Source of the DNA: Tuctoria greenei | Lineage: Eukaryota; Streptophyta; Magnoliopsida; Poales; Poaceae | DNA length: 64,000 bases | Direction: 5' to 3' | NCBI GenBank assembly: GCA_036927565.1 | Contig: JAYESD010000005.1 | Coordinates: 98,682,301 to 98,746,300, forward strand | Shown: one piece after another, positions 12,335 through 23,202 of the stretch | Layout: each line of letters starts with the position of its first letter | Position numbering within the stretch: the first letter of the stretch is position 1 | The notes under the pieces: generated by a model | Databases searched by the model: none | Told to the model about the DNA's origin: nothing | What the model saw: the letters and a program-made list of their open reading frames with translations, nothing else | Position numbers and translations under genes: made by a program

Positions 12335-13239
12335 GAGTATAGCACACATACCTTTAGTGTATCAATTAGGAAACGAAATTCAGAAGCAAATTAATTCAAA
12401 GGTCGATACATGTTCATGTTTTATATGGGAAATATTGTGATAGTAGATATTAAGTGAACCACTGATAATGCTTCCATCTTCATGTTTTATTTCAATATGC
12501 TTTTTCAAAATCCAATTTCAATATGGTTTATGCTCTATCTTCCTTATTCATCTTCATGTTAGGAACAATAAGCAGATAGCACATAAACCACTGATAATGC
12601 TTCTATCTTCATATTTTATTTCAAGTTGAATTGCATGGTTCTTTTCTTTATACTATAATTGTAAATGCTTTAAATAGGGGAATGTTTAAAAGTTAATTTT
12701 TTTCACAAAATAATCTTCCTGCTGTTTTTTTTTTACAAACAAAAAGACATCTATGCTACTACATTAGTAATTGCCCACGAGTATAACAAAGTGCACCAAA
12801 TAATATTTCAAAGCAATATGAAATTAGAAGATAGAATCATGTCTAAGGCTTTATTAACAAATAAATGTTGACTGAATAGATAAGGAAAATATCCTGCCAC
12901 TTCTTAATACCAATGTGACCATCAACAAACCAATATTATGCTCCAATGTTAAAGGACTAATTAAAGATGGCCTTACCTCTCAGTGCCCCCATTGACAAGA
13001 TAACATACATGTATTGGTTATTTGTGAAACTTGGCATAGCTCACATCATACTCTCTAGGTAAGAGATAACATATGTCCTACAATATTCATTGCCAATCTT
13101 AATATGACCTACAATCTTCATTTGACTTTGTTGCATGTCCAAAAACATTGATTAATGAAAATTAGATAGGAACCTAGGGTTTGAGGCGACTAACTAAGGC
13201 ACCTAGGGTTCAAAAATTAGATAAGAACCTAAGGTGTAG
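12335..13239. other. AT-rich non-coding stretch of CACTA-1
   Basis: I see no gene or strong motif in most of this stretch. It includes two similar sentences around 'tgataatgcttc(c/t)atcttcatgttttatttcaa' (12460-12500 and 12590-12625), and at its right end the GGGTTTGAGGCGACT motif shared with 1915. It is probably the long first intron or leader of the minus-strand gene. Confidence 0.4.
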
Positions 13240-13606
13240 TGGCGACGAGGACATCACTCGGCTGGCGGTGAGGTCGAGGAGGGAGGCGGCACAGGGACGG
13301 AGGAGGGAAGGAAGCGGCAGCGTACCTGGCGGCAAGGTCGAAGCTCGGCAGTGACGGCGAGGGCAAAGCTCGGCGCGTGTACCTGGAAGGAAGGAAAGGA
13401 AGTGGCGAGGGCAAAGCACAGCGACAACGGTGAAGCTTGGCAACGACGGCGTAGCTCAGCGACGACGGCGAAGCTCGACAGCAACAACGAGCTCGGCGGC
13501 AAAAGCGGCAAAGACTTCGCGGCAAACAAAATTTTGGCAGCCTCATGGCGTCTAAGTGATTTCACCCGGGTTAGGTTTTTCCAATGCAGCCGAGGGCTAT
13601 ATATAG
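13240..13606 (-). promoter_or_regulatory. CACTA-1 leftward promoter and GC-rich leader
   Basis: Read on minus, a TATA box CTATATATAG (13597-13606) is followed by AACCTAACCCGGGTGAAAT, then an ATG at 13565 and GGCTGCCAAAATTTTG, then a GC-rich imperfect repeat segment (GAAGCTCGGC units). The segment 13520-13606 is the inverted homologue of 15417-15500. Several short minus-strand frames are open here (for example 13254-13565) but they are compositionally driven. I treat them as leader rather than protein, although a first exon is possible. Confidence 0.5.
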
Positions 13607-15417
13607 ACGCTTATTTTCTCAGGCAGTTATTAAGTACCAACCGCCTGAGAAGAGGATTATCTTAGGAGGCTATTAATTACTACCCGCCTGAGAAGATGTA
13701 TTTATCTTAGGCGGTTGGTAAGCAATATCCTCCTGAGATAAAGACTTTTCTCAGGCGGTTATTCAGTACAAACCGCCTGAGAAGATCTTAATATAAGCTT
13801 AATTAATATTCTTGATTAAATGTGGGGCTTTTTAAAAGCCTAAATTCCACTTTCTTGTAATATGCTTCAGTATTAAAGGTTACCATTAAATTTCACATCA
13901 TAAGGCCTTTGAAATTGGTCAGAACATAAAAAACAAATAACAATTGCTATTTGTCATTTTTCTATCTTGATGAATATAATGACTTTTTCATTTAGTTTTT
14001 CAATGGATCTTTTTTGTCATCATACCAACCTCTATGAATTTTTTCAGATTTTTTAAAAAAATTTTGAATCAATGTGTGTTCAAAATTTGATGAATGCCTC
14101 ATATGTATATGAGCATTTGGTTAGAGTGATGGATAATTTGAATTTTGATATGTTGGAATGCTTTAAAAAAATTAACAAAATTCATACGTGTATAAATAAG
14201 ATAAATATGTTCATACAAACAGATTTCAGTGAAGGATCACTTTTTTTGGAAGATACGGAAATGTGAATAATATGTGAATATAAATTAACTTGATATTTAC
14301 CAAAACATTACAATGTTAGCTATACAAGTTTTAAAATATTTGATCCAGGTGGTAGATGTTAATTTTTGAAAAATATAGAAGACAAAATCATCAAATTTGG
14401 ACTCAATTTGCAGAATCTATACAAGTTTGAATATTTTTCTTAGAATCTAAATAAAAAAGAAGCAAGGGAAAAGAAAACTAAAGAACAGGCTTGAGCCATT
14501 ATCGCAGGTGGTTGGTAAGTAATACCCGCCTGAGATAAGAATCTTCTTGGGCGGTTATTCAGTACCAACCGCCTGAAAAGATATTTATGTAAGCTTAATT
14601 AATATTCTTGATTAAATGTGGAGCTTTTTAAAAGCCAAATTCCACTTTCTTGTAATATGCTTGAGTATTAAAGGTTACCATTAAATTTCACTTTATAAAG
14701 CTTTTAAAATTGGTCAGAACATAAAAAACAAATAACCATTGCTATTTGTCATTTTTCTGTCTTGATGAATATAATGATTTTTTTCATTTAGTTTTTCAAT
14801 GGACCTTTTTAGTCATCATACCAACCTCTATGAATTTTTCAGATTTTTTAAAAAAAATTGAATCAATGTGTGTTCAAAATTTGATGAATGCCTCATATGC
14901 ATATGATCATTTGGTTACAGTGATGGATAATTTGAATTTTGACATGTTGGAATTCTTGAAAATAAATTAACAAAATTCATACATAAATAAATAAGACAAA
15001 TATGTTCATACAAACAGATTTCAGTGAAGGATCCCTTTTTTGGAAGATACAGAAATGTGAATAATATGTGAGTATAAATTAATTTGATATTTATCAAAAC
15101 ATTATAATGTTAGCTATACAAGTTTTAAAATATTTGGTCCAGGTGGTCGATACTAATTTTTGAAAAAAAAAGAAAGAATCATTGAATTTGGACTCAATTT
15201 GCAGAATCTATACAAGTTTGAGTATTTATATTGGAATCTAAATAAAAAATCAAGGGAAAAGAAAATTGAAGAACAGGCTCCAGCCATTATCGCATGCGGT
15301 TGTTTAGTGAAGAACCGGCTGTGAAGTAGTTAAAAACCGCCTAAAAAACACCTGAAATTTATTAATTTTTATCACAGGCGGTTGTTTTGTGAAAAACCGC
15401 CTATGAAAATCGACACC
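13607..15417. repeat. CACTA-1 central AGGCGGTT / AACCGCCT repeat array
   Basis: Short inverted units such as AGGCGGTT-ATTCAGTAC-AACCGCCTGAGA occur at 13613-13790, 14500-14580 and 15295-15405. They are the same motif as in the right subterminal region (23690-24060). In CACTA elements such units are binding sites for the element's DNA-binding protein. Here they lie between the two divergent TATA boxes instead of only at an outer end. Confidence 0.7.
13698..15290. repeat. Tandem direct duplication, about 796-bp period
   Basis: Two copies (about 13698-14496 and 14497-15290) both contain TAAGCTTAATTAATATTC (start 13794 and 14590), then AAATTCCACTTTCTTGTAAT, CAAATAACAATTGC-like and GATTTCAGTGAAGGATC blocks. 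The copies differ by many single substitutions and small indels, so the duplication is not recent. No protein is supported; the short ORFs inside are not conserved. Confidence 0.85.
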
Positions 15418-15500
15418 TATATAAAGACGCCTCGGGCACCACAGAAAATCTAACCCAGGTGATTTTCTATCGATGCCGCCAGGCTGCTAAAATTTTCCAC
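15418..15500 (+). promoter_or_regulatory. CACTA-1 rightward promoter upstream of tnp2
   Basis: TATATAAAG at 15418-15426 is followed by CGCCTCGGGC, CTAACCCAGGTGATTTTCT, an ATG at 15472 and AGGCTGCTAAAATTTT. The segment is homologous, in inverted orientation, to 13520-13606. The tnp2 coding region begins about 0.55 kb downstream, consistent with a short non-coding first exon plus intron. Confidence 0.55.
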
Positions 15501-16044
15501 CGTGCGTGGACCGGTACTGCATTCATCAGTTGATCAAGGTTCGAATAGAGAAAAGGTTAGAAGAGACTTCTTCTATACTGTCATGTTTTCATTTTGTTGT
15601 CTTGTTTTCAATTTTGTTTTGTTGAGTTGCATATGCCTCCAGCCCCCCCCCCCCCACCACCACCACTTGAGATTCGTAGTATATTTGAAGGATTAAAGGT
15701 TGAAAGATGTAGTTGAGTCTCCCCTTGAGCTCACCCATGAATTTTATAGAACAAGAAGTAGATTTGAAGGATTACAGGTTGAAGATGAATACAAGCACAT
15801 CACGTGTTCGATGAAATGTTTGAATGAATAAGCCTAACTTCAAAATTTCATTATTGCCACTAGGAAGCTGAGAAAATTATGAAACAAATTTTCTTGGAAC
15901 CCTTATGAACAGACGTACATGATACCAGTATTCACTCACATGATACAGGCTTGTTATGTCTTTGTAAATTCATTTTATAGAAGCCCTTTAGGGAATATCT
16001 GTGGCCAAATTTTGTGAATCTTACAAAAATTCTGTTATTGAAGC

Positions 16045-19000
16045 ATGGACCGTCGAGCATGGATGTATAACATGCCAAGACCCAACCCTATGTACATTCA
16101 TAATGTTGCAAATTTTATTGAAGCATCCAAGAGACATTCGAAGTTGCAAAAGATACATGACATATTATGTCCATGTATCGACTATGAAAATAAGATTGCT
16201 TGGATAGATACTATAGTAATACAATCTCATTTGATGAAAAGAGGTTTCAAAAAAAACTACACAATATGGACAGAGAATGGTGAGTTAGATACACATGAAG
16301 TGGATAAAGATGATGAGAGAGGTTCAGATGACGATAATGTTCATATCGATGATGGTAGTGACAATCAAGATGGTGATGATGATGATGATGGGTTCGATTG
16401 TGAGGAGATGTTGCATCACATTGAACCATATGTATTGACTTCTATGGGAGTAAGTAAAGGTTTAAGTAAAATGAAGACATTGCAGAATGCAGCGACGGAG
16501 CTTTTATATAATGAATCAAACGGTTGTGATAAAAAGTTTACTACATTGTGTGCAGTCCTAGAACTACTAAAGTTGAAAGCCACACACGGATGGTCCGCTT
16601 GTAGTTTCTCTGATATTTTGAATCTTTTGGTACAAATTCTTCCAAATCCAAATAAACTGCCTAGAAGCACTTATAAAGCGAAGATACTTCTTTGCCTGGT
16701 GGCACTAGGTGTGACAAAAATACACGCTTGTGTGAACCATTGTATTATGTATCACAAAGAGCATGAGCTCGCAACTAGATGCCCCATCTGTGGTGTAAGT
16801 AGATATAAGAAGGACCACAATCACTAGTATGTTACCAATATGAAAAAGTCTCAAAAGAATAAGAAGTTTATTATTGGTCCTAAAGGTGACGATGATGATA
16901 CTTCTGGCGATGTAGACGGAAATAATAAGAGAAAAATTCATGCCTTAGTGATGTGATACCTTCCGGTAATTGATCGCTTGAAGAGTTTGTTCTCAAACCC
17001 TAGGGAGGCTGAACTTATGCGTTGGCATTCCGAGCAGTGCAAGAATAATGACAAACATATTCGACACCCTGGTGATGCAACGCAGTGGAAAAATTTTGAT
17101 ATTCAGTATCCAGAATTTTCAAAGGAAATCAGGAATGTAAGGTTTGCCTTGGGTACAGACGGAATGAATCTGTTTGGTGAAAAAAGGAGCATACATAGCA
17201 CATGGCTCGTGATCTTAACGATGTACAACCTACCAACGTGGTTGTGTCACAAAAGAAAATATATCTTGTTATCTGTTCTTATCCAAGGTCCGAAACAACC
17301 CGGCGTCAAAATTGATGTGTTCTTGTAACCTTTAATGGAAGATATGGTGAAATTGTGGAATGAAGGGGTGCGTACATGGCATGAGTACAAGCGGGAGTAT
17401 TTCACGCTAAGAGCAATGATATTCATTACCGTGCATGATTATCCCAGACTCTTTACATTATCGGGACAAATGAAAGGGAAGAAAGGTTGTGTAAGGTGCA
17501 TGGATAGAACTGGATTTCTATACCTCACTTCGTCCAGAAAGACGGTGTACATGAGACACCGGCGGTTCTTGATAGATACACACAAGTTTAGGAAGATGAA
17601 AGAACAATTTGATAACAAAATCGAAAAATATATTGCACCAAAACCTTACAGTGGAAAACTCGTGTTCGAAATGGTCAAGAACATTCATATTACTTTTGGT
17701 AAGGGAAAAATGTCAAGGAATAAAGAGAAAGAATAGTACATCTTCGGGTGATACAACTGACATGGCTTTCAAGAAACAATCAATTTTTTTCAACTATCTC
17801 CCGTATTGGAAGAATCTGGAATTTTGCCATAGTATTGATTGGATGCACGTTACAAAGAATGTATTTGACAGCAACATTGGGACCTTGCTGGACATGCCGA
17901 GGAAAACAAAGGATGGATTAAATTCACGTATGGACCTAGTAAATCTTGTAATGAGACTAGAGCTTCATCCAGTAGAAAAGGCGAACGGGAAGCATTACCT
18001 TCCCCCAGCCAGCTGCAACTTGACTCTAGAAGAGAAAAAAGCAATTTGTGAATGCTTGTGTGGGATCAAAGTGCCCACGAGTTTCTCATCCAATATCCGC
18101 AATCTAGTCTCGATGAATGTCTTGTCTTTATTCGGCTATAATTCTCACGACTGTCACATGATGATGACATTGATCCTTGCCATTGCAATAAGAGTCATCA
18201 AACCTGAGCATATAAAAGTTGTCATCACACGTTTGTGTTACTTCTTCAATGCAATATCGCAAAAGGTGATAGCACTTGAATATTTAAACCATCTGAAAAC
18301 ATACATCGTCGAGACTAGGTGCAAGCTTGAGATGTGTTTCCCACTATCCTTTTTTGATATGCAAGTACACCTAATCATACATCTTGTTGATCAGATAAAA
18401 GCATTGGGGCCACTATATTTACATCATATGTTTTCGTTGGAGAGATATTTAGGATTATTAAAAGGTTATGTGTGGGACCGTGCTCACCCAGAGGGTTCAA
18501 TTATGGAAGGATACACCACTGAAGAAGTGATTGAGGGTTGCGCTTATTACATCAAAGATGGAAAATCGATAGGTGTGCCTATACCAGTACATGAGGGTAG
18601 ACTACGTGGGAGAGGCAAAGTGGGTAAGAAAACGTTTATCGTTCAAGATTACAAGAATGTACACCGTGCACATTTTGGTGTACTACAACATCTCGCAATA
18701 GCTGAGTCGTACATCGAGGAACACCACATTGAGCTTCGCAAAAAAAAACAAGACCGCACAGATGACTGGATCATGAAAGAGCACAGAAGATGTTTCACTG
18801 AATGGTTAATGGACAAAAATATACCATATGGAAACTCTATAGAAGAGGCAACAATGAAGAAGTTAGCTTATGGCCCATCTGCTTTGGTGACATCATGGCA
18901 AGCATATGACATCAATGGTTACACATTTTACACTAAAGAAAAATACGGTAAGAGTGTTGCACAAAATAGTGGTGTTCGTATTGAGGCTTATGATTCACAA

Positions 19001-22000
19001 GGGCAGATGTAACACCCTCATTTTCATGCATCATGCCCTGCATCCATCATTAAATATGTTTAACATTGAGCAACATAAAAAGGAATAGGTTTAATTTGAA
19101 TTTGAAACAAAACCGCACTAAAGAATTCTGGGAAGTGCGGACTAGTCCGATTTTGGTGTGGACTAGTCCGATTTCTCTCTGACCTCAATCAGACTTGTTC
19201 GTTTTGCTGCGGACTAGTCTGTTTTTCTCTCTGGACACTTTCGGACTTGTCTGGTCCATTGCGTACTAGTCTGGTGTTCCAATTCCTTGAAAATTTTGCT
19301 AAGTCCCTAGACGTGTCCAGACTTGTCCGGTATTCCAGCGGACTTGTCAGTTTTGCCCTCTGACTAAAGTTGGACTTGTCCAATTTTGGCCAAACTTGTC
19401 TGTTTTTCCCCTCTGGATAAATTTGGACTTGTCCGATGTCCAGTCAGGACTTGTCCGATATCTCTCTATCTAACTTCGGACTAATCTGGCCCTTTTAGGA
19501 CTTTTCCGGTAAATTGCGACTCTGTGTTGATCTTTTGTTTCCTGACTTGTTTTTGGGTTCTACTTTGAGTGGTCCTAGGGACATCGTACCTAACTCTTTT
19601 AGAGCCCATGCGGGACTCCAAACCGACCCCTACTCATCTCAAACTCGAAATCCACCCAACCCTAGCCCTCCACCTCTATATAAACAACCCCACCCCTTGG
19701 CCTGACATCTATTTGCCACTTTTCAACCACACCCAAACCCTAGCTCATGAATAGCCGCCACCAAGGAGGGAGAAGGATATCTAGAGCAAGAAGAAGAAGA
19801 GGAGGAAACTAAAGAGGGTCAATATCTCCATCATGCTTTCATTCTTCATCGATTCACCATCAATTTCTTCATCAACCCTAGATCGCCAAGATCCAAGTGT
19901 TACCTCCAATACCCTTGATTCTATGGAGTCTTAGACACCTGGTATACCTTCTACTTCCTTTTTCTTACGTGAATTCAACCCCAAATCTCCAAGTTCACAT
20001 CGATCTAGAAAATCCTAGTTCGCTAGTTCCGCGAAGTGCGGACTAGTCCGGTCCCTAGCAGACTAGTTCAATTTTCCTGGCTAAATTGTGTTGAATTAAT
20101 TCTAAAATTAGATCAAATAAACTCCAAACCTGTGTAGACTTCTTAATAACCATTGTAATTGATTAATAAACATTATTAACAACTTATTAACTAGTTTTGC
20201 TTTGCATTTGCATTAATCATGCATGTCATGTCATATAGAGTAATATTTGTGCACTCTTTGATTGTGTTTCTTGTCCTGTATGTTTATTTTGCGGTTTAGG
20301 CGGATTTGCGCTACAGAGTGTCGGGGAGGATCTCCAACACCAGGAGTTTGAAGTCTTTGATCCCAATCAAGCCCAAGAGCAAGGCAAGTGTCCTTGAACA
20401 TATTGATCTTGTTTCTAAAATAAATGTTTTGTTTGCAAACTACATGCTTGTGTCAATTTGATGGGAATCCTATGATAGGAAGTTTACTAGCTTCGTTTAA
20501 CCACCCTTGTCACCTGGAATTCATGGTAGAGAGTCGAGATGGGCTTTTTACCCTTTTTGCTTCGCTTAATTAATTGGGATGGAAAACAACTATACCACCT
20601 AACTTAATTATACATTTATTAGATTTGATTAACATGAACTAGTTAATATGATGTAGTAATGGGTGATCTAAGCAAGCATGGTACGTGGATGGGTTGGATG
20701 TTATGGTGGTTTACTTGCTTTAGATCTAAGGATCGGTTCATGCGAGAATAAGCCAGGACTATAGTGCCACCACAAGGCCAAGTATGGGTGTGGCAAGCTG
20801 ATTAATTAGGGCTTTGCTAGTGCTATTTGGACCAATAAGGATGCTCGGGGAAGGGGTAGCCGGATTGGGTTTGTTGATGATTGGTGGGACTACCCTAGGA
20901 TCCAAATGGCTCAAGAGGGGGCCCTTGGTTGAAGATGTGCTCAGTTGGAGGCATCGCCACCGGTGAAACCTCAGTAGGGTCTAAATAGGCTAGTAATCCC
21001 TTTGTAAAGGCTATTTTGTGATCTCTTGTTCACACACCGATGGAGGTGTGAGAAGGCATAATAGAGGTTCTAGTCACTGTAAGGTGATGAAATCACAAAC
21101 ACGTGGGTAAAGTGATACAAACTCTGCAGGGTATTTAAAAACTATCATGATAGCCGTGCTCCCGGTCACGAGCACCTGGACAACTTCCATTTTTAGAAGG
21201 AAATTGGGATTTGGGATGGTTTGATTATGGTTTGGTATTGGTTATGGTTGGCAATATGGTTGTGGCTGGTTATGGATTAAACTATGGCAGTGAATATGGT
21301 TAATGGTATGATGGTGGTGGATATGAAATATGGACTGGTACTATGATATTACTTGTGGTTTATAATGGGTTTTACTTCACCTAAGTGCAATATATTGCTT
21401 TTCAAATGTTTTAGTGTACTTTTCAGCACTTAGACATTATTATATTCATCATTTGAATCAGCTACATGTCATACTTTCCACACTTACTGAGTAAGACATG
21501 TACTTACCCTTGCAATTCCCCCACCAACAGTTGCAGGTCAGGATTGGGAGTTAAACGATGATAATGCGGAGTTCTAGGCCGTGTCTGCCATCATCTTTGC
21601 CTTTGGAGTTGATTGGAGCTGCGCTATCCCTTATGCTTATTTGCTTAGTTTGCTTAATTGCTTTAATTAGTTTATTTCTGCTGCATTAGTTCAAACTAGT
21701 CATTAATATTCACTAGAGCTTGTATTTGATGTATTATGAATTCTGTAATAAATTGCTTAATTAATTTTGTTCTATGGTAATTTTCTGTATATCCTTTCGT
21801 GAATGCACTCGTGTATGTGTGTTGAACGTCCTGGGCACACATATGTAGTCACTTTGTTCATTTTCGGAATCGGGTGTCACAGCAGAAGACCACATACTTC
21901 AGGTTCATAGAGGAAATATGGGAAGTCGATTATGAGAAAGAATGGTAATGCCCGTATTTAAGTGCCAATGGGTCAAACATCCTGATGGTGTGAAAGTGGA

Positions 22001-22310
22001 CAATTACGGGCTGGCACTGGTAGACTTGAACAAAGTGGGTTACAAAGATTACCTGTGGTTTCTCGCCGATCGTGTTGCACAAGTTTTTTATGTACAAGAT
22101 CCAGAAATTGAGAAGATGCATGTAGTTGTTTCTGGAAAGCAAAATATTGTTGGGGTTGAGAATGTGGGAGATAATGAAGGGGAATATAATTAGTTGAAGA
22201 GATGTACCTTTTCACCTTACCAGAAAACATCAAGCGCGTAGAGAGAAGCATTAAAAAGGATTTGAAACCTTATATGCGAGAAGATGTCAATGATGGAAAA
22301 AATGTATGAT
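16045..22310 (+). pseudogene. CACTA-1 tnp2 transposase, split by solo LTR S1
   Basis: This is the En/Spm-type transposase that would cut and join element ends. Start MDRRAWMYNMPRPNP at 16045. The N-terminal transposase-associated domain (DRxWMY, ILCPCIDYEN, LMKRGFKKNYTIW) is followed by an acidic linker and the tnp2 core (CPICGVSRYKK, LKSLFSNPREAELMRWHS, TVHDYP, CVRCMDRTG, HRRFL). Then comes a DUF4218-like domain (SHDCHMMMTLILAIAIR, CKLEMCFPLSFFDMQVHLI, YLGLLKGYVWDRAHPEGSI) and a DUF4216-like C-terminus (CQWVKHPDGVKVDNYGL). Stops occur at 16825-16827, 16954-16956 and 17326-17328, with frameshifts near 17710-17730, near 21940 and near 22190. S1 inserted between 19007 and 21882. Deleting S1 and one GCAGA copy lets the frame run on through it. 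Several lesions, so inactive. Confidence 0.9.
19008..21881 (+). mobile_element. S1: solo LTR (2874 bp) inside the tnp2 coding region
   Basis: Termini TGTAACACCC and GGGTGTCACA, with a perfect 5-bp target duplication GCAGA at 19003-19007 and 21882-21886. There is no gag or pol inside. A TATA box CTATATAAAC at 19676-19685 sits downstream of a field of CGGACTAGTCCG / GGACTTGTCCG half-palindromes (19135-19510). AATAAATTGC-type polyadenylation signals lie near 21747. Orientation plus is set by TG...CA and the TATA box. A second copy, S2, lies at 36899-47625. TGTAACACCC termini occur in Gypsy chromovirus LTRs, but the parent family is not proven. Confidence 0.88.
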
Positions 22311-23191
22311 ATATATTGTATATATTTGTATCCTCTGAAATCAACTTAGAACAATGCTCCATTTCAGCTTTAGATAACATGTTTCGAACATTATTAAATT
22401 CAGCTTCTGTAGAGAAGACTAATTTGGACAAGTGATCCTTTTCGGCTTGTTGACTATCATATTTATCACCTTCACATGTTCCATAAGTTATCAAATTGTA
22501 TGTGTATATAATTTTCTTCTGACCTATGATGATCAGTCTTGCCTTCCAACAGCTTGGTTCCAAACAACATCTAGAAGCACAACTCTTGAAGCTCCTGTCA
22601 AGCTAATCCCTTCACAGCAAGCTCTTGTAGATGCAAGTAACACCCGAGACTCATCATTTGGATTCTTAAAAGCTTCAATTTATGTCTGACGATACTTCCC
22701 ATCCATTTGAGGGCTTGTTTGGATAGGAGTAGATCCACTTCAATATAAGTGGATTGAGATGGATTGAGGAGAAAATTAGTTCATTCTCCACTCCAATCCA
22801 CTTCAATCCAATTAGATTGAGTACACCCAAACATGTTCTGAAAGATTTCTTTCTCTTGTCTCCATTTTAAAAACTTATGATGATCTTACTTTATCAGTTC
22901 TAATGGCTGAATATATTGACTACAAATCAGTACCATCTCTCTTAGTGCTTCACACAAGCGACAAAGCGAACAACTTCAATCACAAATCTTGTTTTTACCC
23001 TTATCATAGGAATTTGACCTTAATCTTTAAAGCATATATTTATCAATAAGTGAAGCTTCCTCATCATACATGTTAATGGCAGTTACAAGTGAAGGGTGTG
23101 TCGAAGCTAACGAAATCTCAACATGACTGAAGACAAAGAGATCCTGCATATGAGTGGCAATGTCCAGGTTAGACAGCATGAAGCTATGATG
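22310..23191 (-). pseudogene. Captured SNF2 helicase fragment, CLASSY/DRD1-like, antisense arm (interrupted by a MITE)
   Basis: Read on minus, translation gives host helicase-C sequence: LERLRSNPYE region (about 23000), MDGKYRQT and NPNDESRVLLASTRACCEG (22700-22600), ISLTGASRVVLLDVVWN (22610-22555), then IGQKKIIYTYNLIT, AEKDHLSKLVFSTEAEFNNV and MLSKAEMEHCSKLISED (22540-22330). This order is the SNF2 helicase C-terminal lobe followed by the plant CLASSY/DRD1-type tail; CLASSY proteins help RNA polymerase IV make 24-nt siRNAs. Family assignment is from recall of the conserved blocks. Motif VI is damaged (a deletion removes the expected residues before IGQKK) and there are stops, so no helicase is made. 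The fragment lies just after the tnp2 stop, on the opposite strand. Confidence 0.72.
22711..22838. mobile_element. MITE-like insertion, 128 bp, TSD TGA
   Basis: Starts GGGCTTGTTTGGATAGG and ends CACCCAAACATGTTC; the ends are imperfect inverted repeats around TGTTTGG. The interior is itself palindromic (CCACTTCAAT...ATTGAAGTGG-type units). TGA flanks both sides (22708-22710, 22839-22841). The opposite hairpin arm carries the uninterrupted sequence (CCTTCAAATGG around 23550), which is an empty site. The three-base duplication suggests a PIF/Harbinger-type origin, but the family is not certain. Confidence 0.8.
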
Positions 23192-23202
23192 TTGAAGGTT
23201 GC

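Noticed and set aside
13210..13665. Overlapping minus and plus ORFs of about 100 aa in the GC-rich leader
   Set aside because: Open in several frames because of GC-rich repeats; Ser/Pro/Arg-rich, no conserved motif. Treated as leader of the CACTA-1 minus gene.
15638..15668. Poly-C plus (CAC)n run as a possible regulatory element
   Set aside because: Short simple-sequence tract with no partner; likely slippage-prone intron sequence.
16300..16400. Asp-rich stretch that could be a separate acidic protein
   Set aside because: It is in frame with the transposase N-terminus and is the usual acidic linker of tnp2 proteins.
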